From: Adiantum capillus-veneris
Taxonomy: Eukaryota; Streptophyta; Polypodiopsida; Polypodiales; Pteridaceae
DNA: 64,000 bases
Direction of reading: 5' to 3'
NCBI GenBank assembly: GCA_014529385.2
Contig: CM043946.1
Location: 33,312,558-33,376,557, forward strand
Shown here: piece after piece, positions 20,985-31,733 of the stretch
Layout of the letters: each line of letters opens with the position of its first letter
How positions within the stretch are numbered: position 1 is the first letter of the stretch
Made by a program: the position numbers and the translations under genes
The notes under the pieces: generated by a model
Seen by the model: only the letters and a program-made list of their open reading frames with translations
Told to the model about the DNA's origin: nothing
Database searches by the model: none

Positions 20985-22601
20985 GTTTATTCACCTGATC
21001 TCTTACTCCTCTTTGCTGCTCCCAGTCAATTGGACCTTTGGCCTTAGACCTTGTGACAACCAATACATCAATCCTTGGCTCCAGATGCTCTGGATGGTTG
21101 CAATCAATTTCCACATTGTCATATTCCTCACGTTGTTCTGTTGTTGCTGATCCAGTATTTGGCCCTTGATAGATTGGAATATCTATAATGGTGACATTAG
21201 CCTGTGCCTGTGGTTGATTCTCAGGAGGTTGTGGAGGACCTACTTGCTGGTTCTCCTGATTAAAAGGCACTATCGGAATACCCCTTTTCTCTCTATGCTT
21301 TACCCACAATGCACATCTGAGACCTACCCAATGATTAGGGTCACCACAATAGACACAAGGCATTGCCCCTTGGGGTCTTCTCTGATTATTATCCCGATTT
21401 CTACCAGGTTCTCTCTAATTCCCCTGTCCTGGTGGTCTTCATCGGAATGGAGCCACCTGATTTGCCTCTGTTGAAGCATTACCCCGACCAGTACCTGAAG
21501 ATGGTTTATTCCTCTATTTAGGATTGTACCAGCGCTGAGCAGTGGCATGCCCATCCTTCTCACAGATTTCACAAAATCTCTTGTCCTTAGGAGCTATAAC
21601 TGACTATCCAATACTCTTCAATTGCTGGATCAGATCAGCCTCATCACCTGCCTTGTCCTTCTTTTTCTTAGCAGAACTCTTTTTCTTCTTTGTATCCTCT
21701 TCATTAGAGGAACTCTTTGAATCCAAGTTAGCAGAAGAAGATGTATCTGACTCAAATCCCGATTCAAAATTCTTGGCTCCTCTTTTGCTAGACTTGGCCA
21801 TGCCAAAGCTCTTCTCAAATCTAGATGCAGCTTGTACAAGGTTATTAAATCCTCCTGCAATGTCAATGCTAGCTGAATTTTTAATTCCACTTCTTAAACC
21901 CTTTAAGAAATAACCTGCCAACATTTCATCAGTCAGTCTCTGATTTCCCTGCAGTCTTTCAACAAAGATACTGAATTTTTTAGCAAAATCTTCTACTAGC
22001 ATTGTACCGTGTTTGATACAATGCAGCTTTCTTAAAATATCAGTAGGAGTTTTCTGCTTTCTGGAATCTTTGTAAAAAGGCTAGACTAAGTGCATTGTAA
22101 GTAGGAAAGTGAGCTATACCATATTGGCTGAACCAACTCATGGCCTTTCCTTCCAATGTGGCTGCAAATTGCTGAAGTTTGATAGGATCAGGGTACATAA
22201 CCTGATACCACTTGCTTGCCACCTTGTTTCAAATTGGGCTACATGACAATCTGCATCCTCTTTTGACTTTCCTTTGAACTTGGCTGATTTAATCTGTGGG
22301 TAGGAGGTTGTTGAGCCATGGGGAAAGGAGTCGGGAGTCTTGCAGGTCTTTACCTGCTAGAAACCCTCAGTGGGTCAAAGTGGAGTCGCCTTCTACTTCT
22401 TGTAGGGCCTCCTGTCAAGCGTAATGCTCCAACAAATTGCCTCACTGCCCTTCCCGTTGCTGCTGCTCCAGAATCCTCCCCACCAGAATTTACCAATGGT
22501 TCTTCAAGTGATTTATCAATCCCATCATCTTCACGTATATCATCATAATGGAAGGACCTATATTGCCTAGCCTGGCCTGAGCTCTTGTATAATATACTCA
22601 A
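20959..22601 (-). pseudogene. G2 Gag
   Basis: Pieces in order are a leader frame (22601-22350), a capsid-like segment with the retrotransposon Gag block LEGKAMSWFSQYG (22222-22040), a second capsid and basic region (22002-21604) and a zinc-finger region (21363-20959). Two knuckles are visible: FCEICEKDGHATAQRW near 21515-21560, where the last Cys is replaced by Arg, and CVYCGDPNHWVGLRC near 21360-21316. Frameshifts at about 22030 and 21600 break the frame. Confidence 0.75.
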
Positions 22602-22705
22602 GAGTGTCTCCTACCCCTCTCGGACATGCATTATTCTAGAAAATACCTTCATAAACAAAAATGGAATACCTGATAATCCATATGTCCTCAACACAGAGAA
22701 CATAA

Positions 22706-22721
22706 CCTGCAGGAATCGCCA
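22706..22721 (-). other. G2 candidate primer-binding site
   Basis: The minus strand reads TGGCGATTCCTGCAGG two bases inside the 5' LTR. It resembles the TGGCGACTCCGCTGGGG tRNA-Arg-type site of Tat-lineage elements, with several mismatches. Confidence 0.55.
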
Positions 22722-22723
22722 AA

Positions 22724-23029
22724 TGTCATCAACACAGAGAAAAATTGTTCATCAGAATAGAGAGTAAGAGTGCTTCATTCATCAAGAAAGAACTGCAGAT
22801 ATCTCAATACAATCCGCCCTTCAGAGCGTACATAACCGACTTATATAAACTTTCCCAAGAAGTTATAACAACCTCAGTCTTGATACAGTATAACTATAAA
22901 ATATCCGGTTAATCAACATCCAAACTGACTACAATCCCACTTACTACATATCCGATGAAGCATATCCGACTGACTAATAAAACAGATCTGACTAACTACT
23001 AAACTGTCATACTAATATGCCTTTCAACA
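22724..23029 (-). repeat. G2 5' LTR (306 bp, internally deleted)
   Basis: On the minus strand it begins TGTTGAAAGGC at 23029 and ends TGATGACA at 22724. It aligns to 14186-14587 except for a missing block of about 100 bp. Confidence 0.85.
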
Positions 23030-23034
23030 TCTTG

Positions 23035-23375
23035 AAACATTGGCATTCATCACATCTTTTTGAAAAAAGTGATGCATCCTTGAGTAAGGTATGCCACCAA
23101 TAGCCTGATTGCAACACCTTTCTAACAGTTAGCTCCCCTGAGAAATGTCCTCCGGCTATACCCATGTGGGCTTCTTGCAGTATGTATAAATACTCATCCT
23201 CACGAGCACAACGTCTAAGAATATCGTCCTTCCCTAGCTTGTAGAGGGTTCTTGCAATTAGGGAATAAGGTTCATATTCTTTTAACAGTTTTCGAGCTAT
23301 ATCCTTACGAAGCTCCTTGGGTGGAAAACCATTAACTAAAAAGTTCACAATCTTCTCACTCCAGTCAGGCATGGT
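23035..23375 (-). pseudogene. Gypsy-B integrase zinc-binding domain
   Basis: The frame starts near MPDWSEKIVNFLVNG and ends at the G2 insertion. It holds the H-H-C-C zinc-binding module: EAHMGIAGGHFSGE, a GYWWHTLLKDA block and RCDECQCFK. It continues in phase with the core domain at 14180 once G2 and one TSD copy are removed. Upstream RNase H is absent, so Gypsy-B was truncated here. Confidence 0.85.
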
Positions 23376-24820
23376 CTCGACTAGGAATAGGGAAGTATTG
23401 GGAAATTCATCATTGAGTACCGACTCTCAGGAGCATGGGGTCTACGTTGGTCATGAATGGAAAATTTACTTCCCCACCCCCCTCATTTACATTGTTAGCT
23501 CCATGTTCGGAGCGAGTGGCTCTACTGAAAGTTTCCTTCAAGCGGCTAAGCACGCTCGGCCCGGACCATGGGCCCATAGCATGCATGTCTTGGTTTGAGC
23601 TATTGCGATTAGGCATTGGGTAACCATCCATGAGGTCTTAGTTAGCGGAAGAGTCACTAGACGCAATATGTGGTCATGAGTGGTACTACCTTGGGTTCCC
23701 TCTAAGGGCCTAGAGCTTAAGGTGGAGGAATAATGAGTGCCCACGTAAACGGAGACACTCTCTATGTACTCGTCCTCTAACACATGACCAGAGAGTAGGT
23801 GCATGTGACCTCAACACTCTAGAAGTGTTGGTGAGTGTCTGTGAAGGCCGCTCACGTAGTTTTTTAGGTGTTTACAAGCCAAAGTTTTTGTTATTTTTTG
23901 TCTCTTTTTTTACTCAAGCCACGGAATATGGTGTGTGATAGCTCAAAACAAGCGTCTTGGCTAAAGGGACGTGCAGTGCAACCCGCAATTTGGTTATGTA
24001 CACCCCTCAGAATCCTAAAACTAGTTTTTTCCTAGGTGGAGAGAGGGCTAGAATTAGTAAGTCCAAAGGGTGAGTGTGAAGGGAATGGTGGAGGAGTTGA
24101 GGAACTTGTCCCACATGCCCTCCCTTCACTTGAGGTCCTAGTATTTATATATAAAGTAGTGTGTATAGTATATTATAAGATTGAGGACTGAGGACTGAGG
24201 CCTGGGACTGGGGGCTCGGGCTCGGGTTCCGTTTGGGTCTCGATCTTGGGTCTTGGGGAATGATCTTGATCCTTCCTTTTAAGATAAGGTTTTTTTAATT
24301 TTCTTTTTTGTTTTGAGTTTTTTCTTTTGATTTCTCCCAGATATTTCGAGCGTTTTTTTCTTTTTTATTTTATTTTTAAAATAGTGGATAATGCTATGCG
24401 TGGGCGCCAAGCTCACACGCACACATAGCAGCTATGTCTAACTCTATCTAGTCTCCTTGCAGCTAACACACAACTAACACAATTAATTAAAACTAATTAC
24501 CTCTGCTAACACATTGGCTAACACAGAACTGCACACTCATAGACAGTCAACCTTCTCACTATCTACTCTATTTCTCTTTGTATACTATACATTACTGATC
24601 TAAAAACTAACTAACAGATCTGTTAACCCTGCACATTATAGATCTAACAATTCTAACAAAAACAAGTACAATGCAGCACTTACAGAGCTTACAAAAACCT
24701 GCTAAAACTGCACATTACAGTCACTTAACAGTTCTCACACAAACTCAAACAAAAGCATGAAAACAAATGGAAGAGGCGCTTCCAGAGGTAGCACTGAGTG
24801 CTCCTCAAGCTTAATGCAAG
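23376..24820. other. Interval without an identified gene; open minus-strand frames near 23410-23860
   Basis: On the minus strand 23860-23410 is mostly open in overlapping frames, ending in a Gly/Glu/Asn-rich segment. It could be a Gag-like leader of the element whose LTR is at 24846-25494, but no zinc knuckle or capsid motif is visible. 24180-24250 is a GGACTGAGG/GGGCTCGG-type G-rich repeat that could form a G-quadruplex on the plus strand. 24290-24400 is T-rich. The rest looks non-coding. Confidence 0.3.
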
Positions 24821-24824
24821 GCCA

Positions 24825-24841
24825 TCCCAGAAGCGGCACCA
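24825..24841 (-). other. Primer-binding site of a minus-strand LTR element
   Basis: The minus strand reads TGGTGCCGCTTCTGGGA a few bases after the LTR end at 24846. It resembles the TGGCGCCGTTGCCGGGGA site used by several plant gypsy lineages. Confidence 0.5.
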
Positions 24842-24845
24842 AAAA

Positions 24846-25111
24846 TGTGCGCTTTGCCGCACATGTCGAAGGCTGGGAAGTTGCATGTGCATTGTGTGCG
24901 AGCCTTGAAAGGCTGCAAGCACACAATTAGAGAGTCCTAGCAAGCTCAAAGAAACAATGGTGTGTCACTCACCGCTCAATGCTTCTGTCGCAAAGGATCC
25001 TGTGCTGCAAAGAAGATGGAGCCACCATCGATGCCGCGCTCAACCGCCTTACCACCGTTGATGCCGCCACAATGCTTGATTACTCTCTCTCTCCCTCTCT
25101 CTCTCTCTAGT

Positions 25112-25206
<95 letters not shown>

Positions 25207-25494
25207 AGCACACGAAGGAGAAGGAGACAGAGATGGAGCAAGAGCATTTCTTAGCTTACACCTCCAAGAATGAGATTTTTAGGTCAAATGGACCTTTTAT
25301 AAGAGTTTGACCCATTCACACATGGGCATCCACAGTGGTCGGTCGTTGCAAAACTACTGTAAAAATAAGATAAGTGGTACACCTCTCATTGACGATCACC
25401 TACACACCTATTGGAATGATAAGCCCGGTCCATGACTCGATCAAATAAATAATATGCGTTCGTCAAAGGTGATAGTGTGTTCGTGAGGTTAACA
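24846..25494 (-). repeat. LTR of element E (minus), with primer site at its left
   Basis: On the minus strand the LTR starts TGTTAACCTCACG at 25494 and ends GCGCACA at 24846. A TTATAAAAGG TATA box lies near 25300, followed downstream by a (TG)n(AG)n tract in the presumed 5' UTR. It is clearly related to 61195-61773, sharing the TGTTAACC start, the TATA region, the microsatellite and the CGCTCAACCGC block. The internal part of the element to the left is not recognisable. Confidence 0.65.
25112..25203. repeat. (CA)n microsatellite, ~92 bp, inside LTR E
   Basis: Uninterrupted CA dinucleotides follow a (CT)n stretch at 25083-25109. The apparent open frames through it are only His-Thr or Cys-Val repeats. 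The equivalent site in the other LTR copy (61441-61483) is much shorter, so the tract expanded after the copies separated. Confidence 0.95.
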
Positions 25495-25658
25495 TAGACC
25501 ATTGTATCAATTCCCCTTTTATGTTGTATCTTCCCTTATGTTTTGTAGACCTCTTATCTTGAGTTTGTGAAGAAGAAGAAGTACAATCTTTTGCCTCTAT
25601 CTTTGTGTGCATGTGTGCTTGCAAGAGCTCAAGCTCTCTCCTTCTCTATCTCATGACA

Positions 25659-25671
25659 TGGTATCAGAGCC
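25659..25671 (+). other. C3 primer-binding site (initiator tRNA-Met type)
   Basis: TGGTATCAGAGCC follows TCATGACA, the presumed end of the C3 5' LTR. The left edge of that LTR is unclear because LTR E ends at 25494, only 164 bp upstream. Confidence 0.85.
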
Positions 25672-26109
25672 TGGTTGTGTCTAGGAGCTTGGAGTAGCAA
25701 GCAGGATCAGTCTAGGAAGCAGCTTCCGTATTCGCGAGAGCCATCGTCAACGATCTCCAATTGAGGTGATTTCTTTTAGAGTGTGTGCATCTCAAGGTTC
25801 TATACAGTCCTTTGGACTCAGGACTGAAACTGTGCAGCCATAATTCCATTTCGAGCGTGCTTTGATCCCATTTTGGAGTTAGAGCACGTTTGCATGCAAA
25901 AACGCTAAGGTTTAGGATTCTGCAGGTCTGCATAAAGGTGGATTCTGTAGATCTTCATATAGATGGTGCACAAAGCTTTGGTTTGTCTAAAGTGTGCATA
26001 TATACTATTTAGTACAGTGAAACATGTGTATGTACATAGATTGTGGTTACAGGTTTTAATCAACTAGTTTTTAGCAGGCTGCTTGAAGATTGTGTAAAGG
26101 GTTGGAAAC

Positions 26110-26460
26110 ATGTCATCCAACAATGATGGGCTTAACTAGGTTGTCAATGGGAAGCTAAACAAGAACAAATTCCATGCTTGGACGTTCAAAATGACCAATT
26201 TCTGTATGGGCAAAGGTTATTGGGACTACATTGATGGAGATCATGAGGTAGCACCACTACTTCCAGAGGAAGGTGCAAGTGTTGTGCAAATTTAGACATT
26301 TAAATATTGGAACCGGGGAGCTTGGAAGGTCATGTATTGGCTTTTTGTCAGTGTACAGGAAACTATGATTGGGCATATACAAGACTGGTTATATAAATTT
26401 GCAGAGGCTAAAACTGATGTAGACTAAAGAGACTGTTATAGGTTTACCTATGTTTTGAGT
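26110..26460 (+). pseudogene. C3 Gag N-terminal remnant
   Basis: From ATG 26110 the frame shows NGKLNKNKFHAWTFKM and a GYWDYIDGDHE block, matching the start of copia Gag (L-x-x-x-N-F-x-x-W). In-frame stops interrupt it. The sequence then jumps to the pre-integrase region without zinc knuckle or protease, so about 1.5 kb has been deleted. Confidence 0.7.
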
Positions 26461-26467
26461 TGGTGAA

Positions 26468-27863
26468 ATGCAAAAAGTATGTAAAGCTTGTCAATTTGGA
26501 AAGCACGCAAAAGCATCCTTTCCTCATGGTAAGCATGTAAGCAAGAATGCATTGGATTTAGTGCATACAAATTCATGGGGTCCGAAAAAGAATGCATCTA
26601 TGGGTGGATGTAGATACTATGTGAGTTTTAATGACAACCAAATGAGGAAGGTATGGGTCTACTTCATGAAGCAAAAAAGTGAGGTGTTTATGCATTTTCA
26701 GAATTTTAAAGTTATGGTTGAAAAAGAGATTGGAAAACATGTAAAGTGCCTAAGGTCATATGGAAGGGAGGAATACTTCTCCAATAAATTCAATGGATTT
26801 TTGAAAAAGCACGGAATTTAGAGGCAGTTCTCATGCAAGTATACTCCACAACAAAATGGTGTTGCTAAGTGGAAGAACAGGCACATTGCAGAAGTGGCTA
26901 GAGTATTGAACACCATATTAGTGAATTTGGGAATTTCCCAAGTCCCACTTTCAAAATGAGGTTAATATTTGACCACATGGCCAAATATTAGCCAAAGATC
27001 TGAGACCATGATTTGAAAGAGCTTTTCAAGTACTACCTTGTGGAAGGAGTTGGCCTTAAAAAATAGTTTGAGATTTGTCCATATGGCCAAATCTTTAAGA
27101 CATTGGTGATTCCCAATTGGCTCTAAAATCTCAAAACTCTAATATGGTGTTATTGATGAATGAGAAGAACATGCCTCATTGTTATTGGGCTGAGGTTGTT
27201 GCTATACCTGAAGAAAAGTTCAATGGTGAAAAACCAAATGTATCATATTTTAACATGTTTGGATGTATTGCTTATGTGCATGTGATGCACGAGCTAAGAA
27301 GTAAGCTTGATCCAAAAGCAAAAAAATGTGTGTTTGTTGGCTATTCCCTTGAGCAAAAAGGGTACAAGTGTTACAATCTTGTCACGGGTAAAGTGAGGGT
27401 GAGGAAGGATGTCGTTTTTTATGAAATGGAAAGCTGGTATGGTGATGTAAAGGGTGATTTGGGGACTGATGTAAGAGAGAATGTGGTTGCAAAAAAAAAA
27501 AGGTGCGTAGTCACAAGTTTTGAGTGGGCTGCAATGGTCCTCTAGTGCAAGTCATGATGAGAATCCATGGAGTGCCAGGTTACATGAAATAGTGATTCAT
27601 ATGAACTCTTCAAATGTATCAAAGGAAAGGAAAGGAAAATTTTGATAATGTCCCTAAGTTGCCAAATTTGAATGTTGGTTATGATGATGGCCATAGCAGT
27701 GGCTTTGAGTAAAGTTTGGATGAGGATTTTGGCATACCCTCTGTGAAGACTCCGGGGACAAGAAGAATGCAAGCAGGGAATAGGGCACCTATAAGTGATC
27801 GTGGAACACGCACGTCAAAAAGAGCAAGAAATTGTATGAAGAGATTGACTTATGATAGGTATG
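26468..27863 (+). pseudogene. C3 integrase and integrase-RT linker
   Basis: The pre-integrase block CKACQFGKHAKASFP begins the domain. The core follows with GGCRYYVSFNDNQMRKVWVYF, then CLRSYGREEYFS (the usual LRSDNGGEY with the second Asp lost), then YTPQQNGVAKWKNR (the usual Glu replaced by Lys). The C-terminal part (27157-27545) has FGCIAYVHV, KCVFVGYS and GYKCYNLVTGK blocks. The linker at 27716-27863 ends in a KRLTYDRY block just before the large insert. A MITE at 26910-27150 interrupts the core; without it the frame is continuous. Confidence 0.85.
26910..27150. mobile_element. MITE (241 bp) with 12-bp terminal inverted repeats
   Basis: The termini are ACACCATATTAG (26910-26921) and CTAATATGGTGT (27139-27150), a perfect 12-bp inverted repeat. 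A 6-bp duplication TATTGA flanks it (26904-26909 and 27151-27156). Inside, the block TTG(A/T)CCA(C/T)ATGGCCAAAT is directly repeated. There is no ORF. Removing it with one TSD restores the C3 integrase frame. A 6-bp TSD does not match the usual hAT (8), Mutator (9) or PIF (3) lengths; the parent family is unclear. Confidence 0.85.
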
Positions 27864-28529
27864 CAGGGTCTTCTAAGAAAATACAATTTTTTACCTTCTC
27901 TCTGTAGAAAATTGGTGTTATAAAAGAAAAGGTGTCCTCATCAACCTTTCAAAAAATGTACTTCAAAGTGGATTCTTTCAATAGTCATAACGGCCATAAT
28001 GACTGATGAAATGTCTCTTTTCAGTTATATTGTATGCACCTTGTCATATAGGAGGGAAGTTCTTCTCCATACGATGTATGCAGTAGGGACTAATGGCATT
28101 CTACTCTTCTATTTCTTGATTTTCTTGAGCTATGTATTCATGGATTCTTCATCCAACCCCTCAAAACTTCTCACTTAATGACATAATATCATCTACACGT
28201 TGATTTGCATCCTAAATATGAGCCTTTACACAAGAGAAGTAAAACAAACACAATAGTAACACCCACCGAGAAAGAAAGACTCAGAGTAGAGGGAGGAAAA
28301 CACATAGATTTATGGACAAATGGCTCACTCTATCCTTTTATTCTTGTGACCAATGCCTCCCCTGCATTTGAAAATCCACTACTTGATTGACCTTTGCAGG
28401 TGACGAACAGAAGGGTTTACTTGGCTGCTGCAAAGCTCTCACTAGGAAATCAAAAATTCAAAAAAGCAAGGTTCCCATCAAGCAAATGAGATTCTATGAC
28501 TTTCTAATTTGCATTATGAGGACCAAAAA

Positions 28530-29463
28530 TGTTGGAATTAGGGTTGCAGAGAAATGCACACAGCTTGGAGAAGACGAAGGAAGCTCAAGGCACACAATAG
28601 AGAGTGTGTTACTTAGTGTGCAATGGAAAGATAGATAGCCCTAGAGTGATGGGCGTATATCCAATGCACGGGGGAAAAAACCTCCTAAAGAGAGAAAAAA
28701 TGCCCCGACGGTCCTAGTGTGTTCACACACATCACTACCACATGTATATGGTAACAAATCCCCCCTGGAGTGATGCGATGAACGAGAGCTGGCACATGAG
28801 TAAAGGGAAGTGCCATGCCCTAAGGACAGGGTCAGTCCACAAAGGGGAGTAAGCCCAAAGCTTTGCGGAAAGCTTCAAGCTTCTCACGAGACAATGCCTT
28901 TGTGAAAAGATCTGCAAGGTTGTCCTGTGTTGGCACATAAGCCAAGCTGATCTCTCCTGCTGAGAGCCTCTCCCTGACATAGTGGTAATGGACCTCAATG
29001 TGCTTTGTGCGAGCATGAAAAACTGGGTTCCTCGCAATTGCCAATGCGCTCTGACTGTGAGTGTAGATAGTGTTGGGAGTGTCCTATCCAACACCCAAAT
29101 CAGCCATAAGGCATCTGAGCCATACACACTCAACCGTAGTTGTGAAGACTGCCCTGTACTCAGCCTCACAACTCGAAGTGGCCACAGTAGGTTGCTTCTT
29201 GCTCAACCATGATATACATGAACTGCCAAGCATGAAACAAAAACCACTTGTGGACACTCGCGTGTCAAAACAACCAGCCCAATCTGAGTCCGCAATCTGA
29301 GTCCGAAAAAGCATGTAAGTCTGGCGGAAATGGATATACGCCCATCACTCTAGGGCTATCTATCTTTCCATTGCACGGGGGAAAAAACCTCCTAAAGAGG
29401 GAAAAAATGCCCCGACGGTCCTAGTGTGTTCACACACATCACTACCACATGTATATGGTAACA
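28530..29463 (-). mobile_element. 0.93-kb copia deletion derivative: LTR, RNase H only, truncated LTR
   Basis: On the minus strand the 3' LTR spans 28756-28530 (TGTTACC...CCAACA, 227 bp) and is preceded by the tract CCAGGGGGGATT. The 5' copy begins at 29463 and is homologous for 91 bp (29463-29373), followed by a 41-bp segment that is inverted relative to the 3' LTR, and then joins directly to an RNase H coding fragment. Flanking AAAAA on both sides (28525-28529, 29464-29468) is a possible 5-bp TSD, though low in complexity. Everything from the primer site to RT is gone. Confidence 0.75.
28835..29314 (-). pseudogene. Copia RNase H fragment of the mini-element
   Basis: Motifs in order are IADSDWAGC (first Asp), [31 protein letters not shown] (Glu), then after a frameshift ALAIARNPVFHARTKHIEVH, VPTQDNLADLFTKAL. 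This is the whole copia RNase H C-terminal half, in two frames. Confidence 0.85.
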
Positions 29464-31100
29464 AAAAAACCCTTTTGCAATGCACACAAGAGATACAAGT
29501 CTTGCAAAAAAAGTGCGTAACTTACAAAGGAAAGATACAAGCTTAGGTGCTCCTGTGTGAAAGAAGAGACTAAAACCTTGAAGATTGGATTTGGCAATCT
29601 CAAGAAAAGAATGCAAGCATTGAGGTCAGGATTGTGAACCTTATAGTTTATTTCACCTATACGTAGTTTTTTCTTATGTCTGTTATGTTTTATTTTTAGA
29701 CATGCTATATATCCAGACAAAGAAAACATAGACCCAAAGGCCAATGTAGGAAAGCAGTTGAAGCCTTTGATAACAAGTGGTCTTGCAAAGGATATAATCC
29801 GTGACAAAAAGTATGAGGTTTTGTAGTGGGATGTTGTTGACCGTTTTATTACAAAGAGTGTAGTGCCTGCCAATGAAATACAGGGCACACTCGACTCCCT
29901 TGGCAAGAGTAAGAGAGGGTAATCAACTATTTAGCAATCTATCTCCTCCATTTTTGTGAAGAATGGAGTAAAGTCTAAACTTCTACCAACATCAGCAAGC
30001 GTCTGGAAAGAGAGACTTGAACTCAACCTTGCATAGATAGACTTCATTGGATTTTCATTTCATATTGATGGTATTTATAGATCTCAAGGAAAAAATGTAA
30101 CCTACAATGAGTACAACAATATCTTCATGGACCTCACTTTGTTGCAGACTAGATTGGTTCAGTTATATAATGTAGCATTTGAAGAGATACGTGGCGTTCT
30201 ACATTTTGTTTAAAAGCTAGATGAGTGTGAGATTCTCAAAGACAAGAAGCTAGAAGAAGACACAATAACATTGATGAACAAGGCTCTTTCAAAATGCGCC
30301 ACTGATGATCCTTCATACTTCAGTGTTCAATCAGAAACAAACATATGGTGGCTTGGTGCTTTTCAGGTATTCCATTTCCCTCTTTTGTTCAAATCTGGTG
30401 AGTCCTCTTGATTTAGTTTCAAGTCTCATAAGAATTTAATGTTGAAGGTAAAGAAAGAATACCACGACACTTTATATTGGGTGTTCCATCAAACCCCTAT
30501 CCTTGATATCACTGACAAACAAATGAATCAAAGAAAGGTGTTGGTTGTAAATGGGAGGGGAGACTTTCAAGTCCAATGGCATCTTATAGGTGACCTTAAA
30601 ACACTGAAGTGTATGTATAATCGTGGATTGGGTGCTACGGTAAAGTCTCCATGCTTGTATTGCATGGAGCGTGCAAAGATGATGGACCCAAAATGGTGGA
30701 TAAAGGCTCCTACTTGCCACATTTGAAACAAAACAAAAGGAAACGAGTAGAGGCATTCAACAACTTCAGTGCTTGTGAAGGCCAGAGAAAGTGGAGAGAG
30801 ACAATGGAATATGTTAACCATAGGTGGATCAAGAGAATTTGATTCTAGGTCACAACATGTACAAGAGATGCCTAATGATTTAATAGATCATGTACAAGTC
30901 ACGAGTCTCTCAACTTGATGACAGATAGTGGATATCTTTTGGCACATTACCCTTGTATCAGATCATTAAATGTTTGCCATAACCCAAGATTTCATTTTGG
31001 TTTTGTTTCCCTAATTAGAATGACATTGCTGTGTATGTGTAATAATATGTTGCACGACCACCAGTGCATCCCAGACAGTATCCAAAACATTCTGTTGTAA

Positions 31101-31733
31101 AAACTTTGTCGACAAGGATAACTTTGTCTGCATTCTGTGGTAGCATTGGTCCCCCTAGGAAGCACGAGAGCATCTTGAGGATGAACGTTGCATTACTTCC
31201 CTCTTAGGACATTCCATTGTGAAAGACTAGTATGGGTGCCTCACATAGTCTGGAAAGGTATTGTCCTAGTGTTGCATCCCTTCCACGATACTCTCTTGTC
31301 CGACGACAAAGGAAGTCATTCTTTTTAATAACCCATGACTGTACACAAAAGGATGAGTTAGAGAAAGACAATGTTAGTGAGGTTTTTTTTTTTTTTTTTG
31401 GAGGAAGAGTGGCCTATCACGAAGCTCTCATCTTTCATATATAAGTCATCCTTCCATAGGTCCACTGACCTCGTGGACCCTTGTGTAGGACACATAAACT
31501 AGTCCTCTACTTCTTGATTACTGGTTGATGGCCTCAGGTAGTTTCTAATAGATTGGAAGGTAGACTCATCTGGGACTGTCTCTCTATACTTTTTTGCCTT
31601 ATCAAAGCATAGTTTGGGGCACTCTAGTGGGTTACTAGAGTTTCCATTGCCTTGTCGTCACTGCTATCATCAAATACAAATCCACTTCTCCCCTCTTGAA
31701 ATTTGGAGATTGTAGCAAGTGCAAAGTCCCCCC
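31101..31733. other. Interval with no supported gene
   Basis: No domain is visible in either strand. A 17-bp T run lies at 31384-31400. It lies between the plus-strand unknown gene and the minus-strand acidic ORF and may hold their 3' ends. Confidence 0.4.

Larger units (their letters stand above)
14186..23029 (-). mobile_element. G2: Tat/Athila-like Ty3/gypsy element with extra 3' ORF
   Basis: The element is flanked by the 5-bp duplication TCTTG (14181-14185 and 23030-23034); removing it restores the Gypsy-B integrase frame. On the minus strand the order is 5' LTR, primer site, gag, protease, RT, RNase H, integrase, extra ORF, 3' LTR. LTRs agree at roughly 93% over their shared part by eye. 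The right LTR lacks ~100 bp present in the left one. Pol is broken by several stops. A D-G-G-F-G-V-N protease loop, an integrase without a chromodomain and an extra ORF place it near Tat/Athila. Confidence 0.9.
7990..23375 (-). mobile_element. Gypsy-B: 5'-truncated Ty3/gypsy split by two nested elements
   Basis: Reading on the minus strand, the element retains the integrase zinc-binding domain (23375-23035), integrase core (14180-13705), integrase C-terminus (13560-13150), an aspartic protease after integrase (13050-12500), a further tail (12500-8257) and a 3' LTR (8240 downwards). G2 is inserted between the zinc-binding and core domains; C1 is inserted in the tail. RT, RNase H and gag are absent: homology stops near 23375. 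A second copy of the 3' part lies at 63190-64000, which shows how the tail reads without the C1 insertion. Confidence 0.8.
28205..31100 (+). pseudogene. Unrecognised multi-exon gene remnant, possible transposase
   Basis: Plus-strand frames with intron-like joins run from 28205 through 28530, across a nested mini-copia (28530-29463), and on through 29690-30380 and 30449-30725. Removing the mini-copia joins a MRTKN frame to a P-F-C-N-A-H-K-R-Y frame in phase. Likely splice sites are TTTTTAG before 29700 and CAG/GTATTCC at 30366. The last exon contains QWHLIGDLKTLKCMY and SPCLYCMERAKMMDPKWWI, a GDLKxL then CxxC layout loosely like DDE transposase regions. At least five stops are present. I cannot assign a family; it is the best candidate for the mobility gene of the large insert. 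Confidence 0.4.

Noticed and set aside
24962-25310. Open frames through the (CA)n tract encoding His-Thr or Cys-Val repeats
   Set aside because: They are dinucleotide repeats read in open frames, inside an LTR; no protein evidence.
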